Below, one piece after another: positions 42,339 to 48,875 of a stretch of DNA of 48,875 bases (the stretch's first letter is position 1; each line of letters begins with the position of its first letter). Made by a program: the position numbers and the translations under genes. Below the pieces are notes generated by a model. That model made no database searches. It was given only the letters and a program-made list of their open reading frames with translations, and was not told the origin of the DNA. The stretch lies in the NCBI GenBank assembly GCA_003225075.1, contig QIAP01000079.1, positions 1 to 48,875 on the forward strand, given 5' to 3'. Source of the stretch: Acidobacteriota bacterium (GTDB lineage: Bacteria; Acidobacteriota; Terriglobia; Terriglobales; Acidobacteriaceae).

Positions 42339-42842
42339 TTACCGAGGGTTAATGGGTGCGTCTGTGGCCAGGTTCGGCACCGCACTCGAGAACTGATCAC
42401 AAGCCTGCAAGCCACGATAGATAGCGTACAAAGCGTAGGCGTGGAATGCCACGCTGAGAACATCCCTGGTCACCAGCAGCAAGAGCCCATCCAGAACATA
42501 AACAGCCATGCCAACCATGAACGCCCACTTTTGTGCCTTGCTGGCGAAGTTGCCGACAAGAAAGAACAACCCGGCAACAAACCCGTTGATGATGAGATCG
42601 AGGACGGTGCCAGCGCTCCCGGCTTGCTTGGCCAGGCCGTCCACGACTGCAGTGATGCCGAGTCCAATGACAAAGTGGAAATTGCCTCCGAAGATCACGA
42701 CGCCGGAATTGACCAGCGAGAGTCCCGCAATCCAATAAAACCATTTCGCAGCGGCACGAACGCGAGCTGCGGCGATCAATCGCGCGGGTGAGATGCTGGG
42801 ACGATCGCTGACCGGTGCTGGGGCAGTACCTGCGCTTGCCAT
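42339..42842 (-). CDS. Four-helix membrane protein
   Basis: 167 residues from ATG 42842 with GAGGAGC upstream; the longer frame upstream is unconvincing. A polar, Pro/Ala-rich N-terminus (MASAGTAPAPVSDRPSISPA) is followed by about four hydrophobic segments: FYWIAGLSLVNSGVVIFG, FVIGLGITAVVDGLA, LIINGFVAGLFFLVGNFA and MVGMAVYVLDGLLLLV, ending HAYALYAIYRGLQA. I recognise it only as a conserved uncharacterised membrane protein. It is convergent with ftsH. Confidence 0.75.
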   Translation of the reverse strand: MASAGTAPAPVSDRPSISPARLIAAARVRAAAKWFYWIAGLSLVNSGVVIFGGNFHFVIGLGITAVVDGLAKQAGSAGTVLDLIINGFVAGLFFLVGNFASKAQKWAFMVGMAVYVLDGLLLLVTRDVLSVAFHAYALYAIYRGLQACDQFSSAVPNLATDAPINPR

Positions 42843-43041
42843 AGATGTGCTCCTCTGTGAGCGAGGGGGCCGTCTTTTGGGACGGATCGCTGTGGGGGAT
42901 TGCCGAGAGTACAACGATAGCCGCAGGGAGCCTAGATATCCATCGGGCATGGCCGCTGGCGTGCTATGGGCAAACCATGGCATCGGCAGGATGCACAAAT
43001 GGGCCCTGCGACCGGATTACTCGAGAGACGATGAACCGTGA

Positions 43042-44031
43042 TTACTGATTTACCAGTTGCATCATGTGCTCTGGGTAACGCGATCCTGCTGCCGCGTCAT
43101 GCGGGATTACTTCATCGATGCGGCGTAAGTCATCCTCGGTAAGCTTTACATCGAGTGCGGCAACGTTCTCTTCGAGATACTTGCGATGCTTAGTGCCGGG
43201 AATTGGGCCTACATCCTCGCCCTGGGCCAGCACCCAAGCAAGCGCAAGCTGCGAGGGCTTGCATTTCTTTTCGGCGGCGATCTCTTCCACGCGGCGCACC
43301 AGGTCGAGGTTCTTCTGGAAGTTCTCTCCCTGGAAACGCGGGGAGAATCGCCGGTAGTCGTCCGCCGCCAGGTCTTCGAATCTTTTAATCTGACCAGTGA
43401 GAAAGCCGCGTCCAAGCGGACTATAAGCCACGAACCCAAGGCCCAACTCACGGCAGGTGGGCAGGATTTCCTGTTCGGGGTCGCGAGTCCAGAGTGAATA
43501 TTCGCTCTGGAGCGCAGCGATGGGATGAACTTTGGTCGCGCGGCGCAGAGTTTGCGGGCTGGCTTCAGAGAGACCCAGATGGCGTACCTTGCCTTCTTTC
43601 ACTAGTTGCGCCATAGCGCCGACGGTTTCCTCGATCGGGGTATTTGGATCCACACGGTGCTGGTAATAGAGGTCAATGGTCTCGACTCCCAAGCGGCGCA
43701 AGCTGCCTTCGCAAGAAGAGCGCACGTAATCGGGCTTGCCGTTGACTCCGCGAACATTGGGATTCTTGGGATCGCGGACAATCCCGAACTTCGTCGCCAA
43801 TACGACCTGTTCGCGGCGGCCACGAATAGCTTTTCCAACAAGTTCTTCGTTGGTATACGGTCCATAAACGTCGGCCGTGTCGAGGAAAGTTACCCCGAGT
43901 TCCAGCGCCCGGTGGATGGTGGCGATGGATTCGCTATCGTCGCGCGAACCATAAAATTCGGACATTCCCATGCAGCTGAGCCCGATGGCAGAAACCTTAA
44001 GGCCGCTGCGGCCTAGTTGGCGAGTTTTCAT
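43042..44031 (-). CDS. Aldo/keto reductase
   Basis: 329 residues. The (beta/alpha)8 AKR signature is complete: catalytic Asp51 and Tyr56 ([10 protein letters not shown]), Lys81 (LATKFG) and His125 (LYYQHRVDP). The cofactor region [13 protein letters not shown] and [16 protein letters not shown] binds NADP(H). The closest type is the AKR13-like plant/bacterial group of about 330 residues. It reduces aldehydes or ketones; the physiological substrate is unknown. The gene stands alone. Confidence 0.92.
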   Translation of the reverse strand: MKTRQLGRSGLKVSAIGLSCMGMSEFYGSRDDSESIATIHRALELGVTFLDTADVYGPYTNEELVGKAIRGRREQVVLATKFGIVRDPKNPNVRGVNGKPDYVRSSCEGSLRRLGVETIDLYYQHRVDPNTPIEETVGAMAQLVKEGKVRHLGLSEASPQTLRRATKVHPIAALQSEYSLWTRDPEQEILPTCRELGLGFVAYSPLGRGFLTGQIKRFEDLAADDYRRFSPRFQGENFQKNLDLVRRVEEIAAEKKCKPSQLALAWVLAQGEDVGPIPGTKHRKYLEENVAALDVKLTEDDLRRIDEVIPHDAAAGSRYPEHMMQLVNQ

Positions 44032-44182
44032 GATTCCTCCCGGAGAAAAGATGGGGATTGCAGGTTAAGAGTCCTTCGCATTGGCTGCGGGAGCGGCTGA
44101 GATTCGACTCGAGCTACTTAGCAGGCACGACGGCAAGTTCAATATGAATAGATGCCTACGCATCAGGACACGATGCAGTGGA

Positions 44183-44225
44183 ACTCAGGTTTCCCGGACG
44201 CTGTGGGGGCACGCTCTCCCTGAGT
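44183..44225. terminator. Hairpin downstream of selD
   Basis: ACTCAGG (44183-44189) and CCTGAGT (44219-44225) are perfect 7-bp arms with a 29-nt loop, 16 bp beyond the selD stop. There is no T-run, so termination is only possible. Confidence 0.3.
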
Positions 44226-44240
44226 AGGGATTGTCCAGCT

Positions 44241-45338
44241 TTAAGGTGTCACCACGATGAGTGGCTTCTGAGTGGGCAAGACTTCCCCAATTTCGACCGC
44301 GGATACTCCGCGGCCCTTCAGAGCGCGGATTAGTTCCGCGCTATCTTCCGCGGCGACCGAGATCAGCAACCCGCCTACTGTCTGAGGGTCGAAGAACATA
44401 GTCTTCACGTCATCGGGGATTTTCGATTCGTAGGCTACGACACATTCGGCAAAATCGCGATTTGCCTTCAGACCGCCGGGAATGTATCCCGCGCGAACAC
44501 AATCCAGGGCACCCTCGAGCAGCGGCACAGAGCTGGCATGAAGGCGGAGACTCACATTCGATGCAAGTGCCATTTCGCGCGCATGGCCGATCAGCCCGAA
44601 GCCAGTGATATCTGTCATGGCGTGGACAGAGAACGGCTTGTCAGTCGGTCGCCGGTCGTGGCTGTTGCTGGCGGTTTGGGCGTCGCCGGTGATCACTTCT
44701 GCCGCGGTCTTGTTCAGGGTCGTCATTGACGCTACCGCACCGTGGATCCAGGATTGCTTAGCTGTGCCTTTTTTTATCGCTGTGGAAATTACCCCCGTAC
44801 CAAGAGCCTTTGTAAGTAGCAACACATCGCTTGGCTTGGCGCCGGAGTTTGCGAGTACGCGGCGGGGATCAATAAGACCTGTGACCGAATATCCAAACTT
44901 GGTTTCCTCGTCGCGAATGCTGTGCCCGCCGACTATCGTGCAACCGGCTTCCATCATCTTGGAAAGTCCACCGGCGAGGATACGTTCGAGAATATCCAGA
45001 TCGCCTTTCTCCGGGAAACAAACCAGCGCGAGAGACGTGAGCGGACGTCCTCCCATGGCGTAAACATCGCTTAGCGCGTTGGTGGCGGCTATCTGGCCGA
45101 AGGTGAAGGGATCATCCACGATCGGGGTAAAGAAATCGACGGTCTGGACGAGCGCAGTATCGGCTGAAATTTGATACACCCCGGCGTCGTCGGCGTGATC
45201 GAAGCCGACTAGGACATTGGGGTCATGTTGCCGGGCTAATTTCCCAAGCACCGCGTCCAGCGCCGCCGGACTCAGCTTGGAAGCTCAACCCGCAGCTTTG
45301 ACCGACTCCGTCAGCCGGAATGGCTTTACTTCAGGCAT
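44241..45338 (-). CDS. selD: Selenophosphate synthase SelD with UGA-coded selenocysteine (Sec18)
   Basis: 365 residues if the TGA at 45287-45285 is read as selenocysteine. ATG 45338 gives MPEVKPFRLTESVKAAG, then TGA, then ASKLSPAALDAVLGKL. In E. coli SelD the equivalent is Cys17 with Lys20; here Sec18 and Lys21 keep this U-x-x-K spacing. The rest is standard SelD: VQTVDFFTPIVDDPFTFGQI, ATNALSDVYAMGG, TIVGGHSIRDEETKFGYSVT, DITGFGLIGHAREM and FDPQTVGG. It makes selenophosphate from selenide and ATP. A strong hairpin follows the TGA. A conventional call would start at 45251 and lose the catalytic residue. Confidence 0.93.
45255..45287 (-). promoter_or_regulatory. UGA-Sec codon and potential bacterial SECIS of selD
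   Basis: On the minus strand: TGA (45287-45285), 13 nt, GTCCGGC (45271-45265), loop GGC (45264-45262), GCTGGAC (45261-45255). This is a 7-bp stem with one G-U pair and a G-starting loop that begins 20 nt after the TGA, which matches bacterial SECIS rules. Confidence 0.7.
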
Positions 45339-45438
45339 GCGGTCATTGTAATGGAGAGTCCAACGACAGATCGCGGTAACGGCGTCGCGACCCGTTAACA
45401 GACATATCTCTCGAGATGAGAGGAGTTAAGGACCCGGG

Positions 45439-45942
45439 CTATTTCGTCGTCAAGTCGGTGATTTGCAGCTCGGGAAATTCATGGTTCCACTGGGCGGAAA
45501 CACTTTCGAATGTCAGGCGGAATTGTTTGCTCTGACCGGGAGCCAGAGGAGACACACTCAGATCGACCGCATCAGGATATGGGCCACTGGTCTGGAGCAC
45601 ATGCAGCGGGACATCTTCAGTCTGCGCGACCTGGCCCATCGAGTCCTTAAAGATGACGTGAATCACGGCATGAGTGACTGTTCTGTCTCCAGTATTCGTG
45701 ATGGTTCCGTCAAGGTAGGTGACACTCGCTCCGACGAAGTTTTCTGCCGCGCTCATCTTCGGGTCCGATAGCTTGATTTTGGAAACGTAGGGATGAGGTG
45801 CCTTCGGCGTCTTGGGCTCGCCGCGCGAAAGCAAGGCAATGATGCCGACGACCACAATGACTGCGGCGAGCCCTACGCCAATGGTTGTCCAGTTGGTTTC
45901 ACGCTTGTCGGTTTCCGAAGACGGTTGAAGAGGGGTACCCAT
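45439..45942 (-). CDS. Membrane-anchored protein with Ig-like domain (DUF2393/FxLYD-like)
   Basis: 167 residues. A short cytoplasmic N-terminus precedes one membrane helix (WTTIGVGLAAVIVVVGIIALL, about 18-38, cut here to 21 positions described only by its ends W18 and L38). An exported beta domain follows: ASVTYLDGTITNTGDRTVTH, AVIHVIFKDSMGQVAQTEDV, and LSPLAPGQSKQFRLTF-like strands, ending QWNHEFPELQITDL. The pattern of transport- or stress-linked FxLYD/DUF2393 domains fits, but no function is known. It lies between tldE and selD on the same strand. Confidence 0.65.
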   Translation of the reverse strand: MGTPLQPSSETDKRETNWTTIGVGLAAVIVVVGIIALLSRGEPKTPKAPHPYVSKIKLSDPKMSAAENFVGASVTYLDGTITNTGDRTVTHAVIHVIFKDSMGQVAQTEDVPLHVLQTSGPYPDAVDLSVSPLAPGQSKQFRLTFESVSAQWNHEFPELQITDLTTK

Positions 45943-45985
45943 GCGCCGACGATTGTACTATCCGACGGGATTTCCCCAGCCCTTG

Positions 45986-47374
45986 CTATTCCCCACCGAT
46001 GGTCAGCCCGTCGATCCGAATGGTAGGACATGCGACGGCACCACGGAACTCTAGGTCGTTGCCGATCTCGGAGATATTGAAGAACATGTCTTTGAGATTG
46101 CCGGCCACAGTAATTTCCTCGACAGGAAACGCCAGTTCTCCGCCGGAGATCCACAGCCCGGAAGCGCCACGTGAATAATCACCAGTCACGAGATTCACGC
46201 CGTGTCCCAGGAATTCGGTCACGTAGAGGCCATCTTGAATTCCCGCGATGATCTGTTGCGGCGTCTTTGTTCCTGGCTGCAGGAAATAATTGCCGGGACC
46301 AATGCCAGGGGTTCCGGCCAGTCCACGGGAGGCGTTGGCTGTGGTCTGAAGGCCCAACTTCTTTGCAGTATAAGTATTCAGCAGGTAGGACTTGAGCGTG
46401 CCGTTTTCAATTACCAGCGTACGCCGGGTGGGAACGCCTTCTCCATCAAACGGGCTGGTTCCGAAACCCCCGGGGATCGTGCCATCGTCGATCACGGTGA
46501 CGTTATCTCCGGCAATTTTATGGCCGAGCTTGCCTGCGAGGAAGGAAGCGCCACGGTACACAGAATCGCCATTCACACCTTCGAAGATATGTTCGAGGAT
46601 CGAGTTCGCCACCATGGGGTCGAATACGATCGGAACATGCGCAGTTTTTACTTTGCGGGCTCCCAAACGCCGAATGGTGCGTTGAGCGGCGATTCTTCCC
46701 ACCTGCTCGGCAGGCTCCAGACGGCTCATGCTACGGGCAACGGAAAACCAGTAGTCACGTTGCATGGCGCCATTTTCGGATTGAGCAATCGGCACCGCGG
46801 CGACTGAGCAATAGGAGCGGCGGTATTCGCCGACGAATCCATGAGAGTTGGCGAGGACTTTATGTCCCGTGGCAGCATCGAACGACCCACCTTCGGAATT
46901 CTTGATGCGGGGATCGAAATCGAGCGCGGCCTTTTCTGTGCGGCGAGCATAGTCGATGCGCGCTGGGCCGGGAAGCGAGTAGACATCTTCGTGGTAAAGA
47001 TCGAGATCGCCAGCAAGCGATCCGAGCTCTGAGGCGTCCGGAATTCCGCCGAGCGGATCTTCGGAAGTTACCTTCGCCAGCTCGAGTGCAGACCTCACCA
47101 TGCGTTCGATTGCAGCAACCGAAAAGTCACTGGAATAGGTGCTGGCGGCGCGCTTACCAAAAAATACGCGTACCCCGACGGATTTCGAGCCGGACTCTTT
47201 GAGAGTTTCGACTTGGCCAAGTCGCACTAGGGTAGAGAACTCATCGCGCTCGCGTACGACCGCCTCAACCGCTGTAGCGCCACCAGAAATGGCGCGACCC
47301 ACCACGTCTGCCGCGATTTCTTTGAGATCGGTTTCGACCTTGGTGTTACAAGTTTCTAGAGTTGTGTGAGACAT
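45986..47374 (-). CDS. pmbA: TldE/PmbA metalloprotease-like subunit
   Basis: 462 residues. Features of the TldE half of the TldD/TldE protease: TLVRLGQVETLKESGSKSVG, VRVFFGKRAASTYSSDFS, GKLGHKIAGDNVTVIDDGTI, GVPTRRTLVIENGTLKSYLL and NYFLQPGTKTPQQIIAGIQD, with LGHGVNLVTGDYSRGASG near the end. It lacks the HExxxH motif, as TldE should. It starts 32 bp after the tldD stop. With TldD it forms a heterodimer that degrades unfolded or modified peptides (microcin B17 and CcdA in E. coli). Confidence 0.93.
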   Translation of the reverse strand: MSHTTLETCNTKVETDLKEIAADVVGRAISGGATAVEAVVRERDEFSTLVRLGQVETLKESGSKSVGVRVFFGKRAASTYSSDFSVAAIERMVRSALELAKVTSEDPLGGIPDASELGSLAGDLDLYHEDVYSLPGPARIDYARRTEKAALDFDPRIKNSEGGSFDAATGHKVLANSHGFVGEYRRSYCSVAAVPIAQSENGAMQRDYWFSVARSMSRLEPAEQVGRIAAQRTIRRLGARKVKTAHVPIVFDPMVANSILEHIFEGVNGDSVYRGASFLAGKLGHKIAGDNVTVIDDGTIPGGFGTSPFDGEGVPTRRTLVIENGTLKSYLLNTYTAKKLGLQTTANASRGLAGTPGIGPGNYFLQPGTKTPQQIIAGIQDGLYVTEFLGHGVNLVTGDYSRGASGLWISGGELAFPVEEITVAGNLKDMFFNISEIGNDLEFRGAVACPTIRIDGLTIGGE

Positions 47375-47406
47375 GGAAAATTGATTCGTCGAATCTTCGT
47401 CGCGAG

Positions 47407-48861
47407 CTACTGCATGAAGCTGCCGGCATCCCTCTTCGCTGTGCCACCTACGGTAAGGCGGTCTATCTTGATGGTCGGAATCCCGACGCCCACCGGCACG
47501 GCCTGTCCATCTTTGCCGCAGGTGCCCACTCCTTCATCGAGCTGGAGGTCGTTTCCGACCATGGAGACCCGAGTGAGCACGTCAGGTCCGTTTCCGATGA
47601 GAGTAGCGCTTTTAATTGGTGCGGTGATATGGCCATCTTCGATCAAATAAGCTTCTGATGCGGAGAAGACAAACTTGCCGTTGGTGATATCTACCTGGCC
47701 GCCACCGAAGTTCACGGCATAAACCCCATGCTTTACGGAACGGATTATGTCTTGGGGATCGTCATCGCCAGGCAGCATGTAGGTGTTCGTCATGCGAGGC
47801 ATGGGGATGTGCTCGTAGCTTTCACGGCGCCCATTTCCCGTGTCAGCGATTCCCATTAGGCGGGCGGACAGTTTGTCGCTCAAATAACCTTTGAGAATCC
47901 CATTCTCTATCAGAGTGGTGGATTGTGTAGGACGACCTTCGTCGTCCATGTTGAGTGAGCCGCGGCGCCACGGCATGGTTCCGTTATCCACTACCGTACA
48001 TTTTTCGCTGGCTACTCGCCTGCCGACTAATCCCGCAAATGCCGATGTTTTCTTGCGATTGAAATCCGCCTCCAACCCATGACCTACGGCTTCATGCAAG
48101 AGCACGCCGGGCCAGCCTGGGCCGAGCACGACTTCCATTTCTCCAGCCGGAGCTTCGCGGGCATCGAGCTGCAGAATTGCCTGACGCGCAGCTTCTCTCG
48201 CGAAGTGTTCGGGATTCTTATCACCAAAAAAGAAATCCAGGGCGACTCGGCCGCCTCCGCCACCACTACCGCGGCCAGAGATGCCGTCAGCATTTTTCGC
48301 GATACAGGAAACATTCAAGCGGGCCAGCGGCTGCGCGTCCTCGGCAAACGTCCCGTCAGATGCGACGACCAAAATATTGCGTAATTCGTCGCCGTAACTG
48401 GCACGTACTTCTTTAATTCGGGGATCGTACGCCCGGGCAGCCTTATCCGCACGCATGACGAGCTCGACCTTGGCGGTTATTTCGGAATCCACGGAGGGCA
48501 ACGTCACTGGATAAAGACCGCGTGCCTGCTTCTCTTGATAACCGACTACCGGAGTCTTGGCAGGACCGCTGGCGATCAGGGCGGCTGTCCGCGCGGCATG
48601 CAGAATACGTTGCGGGGATAGATCGTCCGTGTAGGCGTATCCAGTGCGCTCGCCGGCCACAACGCGTACTCCGCACCCAGCAGAGATGCCCTGCGAGGCA
48701 GACTTAACCATCGACTCGTCAACCATGAGGGAGGTTGATGTAAGGTATTCGAAATAAAGATCCGCGTAGTCGCCGCCTGCCGAGAGGGCGGCCGCAAGAT
48801 AGCGTTCCAGATCTGGTTGGGTTAGTCCGTAATGCTCGAAGAAAAATTGTTCTTTATTCAC
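47407..48861 (-). CDS. tldD: TldD metalloprotease subunit
   Basis: 484 residues from a GTG at 48861 near the window edge; upstream sequence is too short to judge its promoter or ribosome binding site. The zinc motif HEAVGH (256-261) lies in GVLLHEAVGHGLEADFNRK, followed by CTVVDNGTMPWRRGSLNMDD, STTLIENGILKGYLSDKLSA and MPRMTNTYMLPGDDDP. A Gly-rich insert (GRGSGGGGGR, 196-205) precedes the strand that carries RVALDFFFGD. It forms the proteolytic half of TldD/TldE, whose partner gene follows directly. Confidence 0.95.
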   Translation of the reverse strand: MNKEQFFFEHYGLTQPDLERYLAAALSAGGDYADLYFEYLTSTSLMVDESMVKSASQGISAGCGVRVVAGERTGYAYTDDLSPQRILHAARTAALIASGPAKTPVVGYQEKQARGLYPVTLPSVDSEITAKVELVMRADKAARAYDPRIKEVRASYGDELRNILVVASDGTFAEDAQPLARLNVSCIAKNADGISGRGSGGGGGRVALDFFFGDKNPEHFAREAARQAILQLDAREAPAGEMEVVLGPGWPGVLLHEAVGHGLEADFNRKKTSAFAGLVGRRVASEKCTVVDNGTMPWRRGSLNMDDEGRPTQSTTLIENGILKGYLSDKLSARLMGIADTGNGRRESYEHIPMPRMTNTYMLPGDDDPQDIIRSVKHGVYAVNFGGGQVDITNGKFVFSASEAYLIEDGHITAPIKSATLIGNGPDVLTRVSMVGNDLQLDEGVGTCGKDGQAVPVGVGIPTIKIDRLTVGGTAKRDAGSFMQ

Positions 48862-48875
48862 ATTAATTAGATGCT

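Overview
The window looks like a chromosomal segment of an acidobacterium (Acidobacteriota, Terriglobia/Koribacter-like). That assignment is inference from moderate-to-high GC, Ala-rich proteins, many GTG/TTG starts, DUF3857 and PilZ proteins, AATTACTC- and TCAGCAC-type low-complexity repeats, and the housekeeping gene orders rplU-rpmA-obg, nadD-rsfS-rlmH and tilS-hpt-ftsH. No tRNA, rRNA, CRISPR array or insertion sequence was recognised.

Layout. Bases 1-7615 hold envelope and secreted proteins: a zinc-ribbon peptide, two alpha/beta hydrolases, a PilZ-like protein, a single-domain response regulator, and a tandem pair of exported DUF3857/transglutaminase-fold proteins. In that pair one member keeps the Cys-His-Asp triad and the other has lost Cys and His. 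Bases 7806-11675 are a chromosome-partition locus: a broken rsmG, six parS-like 16-mers, parA and parB. Bases 11676-21145 are an accessory stretch with an ArsR/SRPBCC pair, a decapitated TPR gene, DUF4126, a Ser-rich degenerate receiver, a TlpA-like lipoprotein, a cold-shock protein, a selenocysteine peroxiredoxin, and a run of frameshifted minus-strand genes (serine hydrolase, a two-repeat membrane protein, inorganic pyrophosphatase). Bases 21287-43000 are mainly housekeeping: a TSUP transporter, rplU, a truncated rpmA, obg, a hybrid histidine kinase-REC-PilZ protein, nadD, rsfS, a methyltransferase, rlmH, cobO, accD, folC, plsC, a PhyH-type oxygenase, thrS, tilS, a divergent hpt, and ftsH. 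The right end carries an aldo/keto reductase, selD, a small anchored protein, and the tldE/tldD protease pair.

The most interesting signal is selenocysteine coding. The peroxiredoxin at 17214-17702 has an in-frame TGA exactly at the peroxidatic Cys position (T-P-T-U). selD at 45338-44241, which makes the selenium donor, has an in-frame TGA at its own catalytic Cys position (G-U-A-S-K). Both TGAs are followed by potential bacterial SECIS hairpins whose loops start 20 nt downstream. Standard translation would truncate both genes. The selenophosphate synthase and one of its likely client proteins are therefore both in this window; selA, selB and selC must lie elsewhere.

Other points of note are the clustered parS array next to a disrupted rsmG, a pyrophosphatase gene with several lesions, a bL27 gene lacking the usual C-terminal strand, and an hpt whose PRPP and pyrophosphate motifs are degenerate although it keeps the tilS-hpt-ftsH context.
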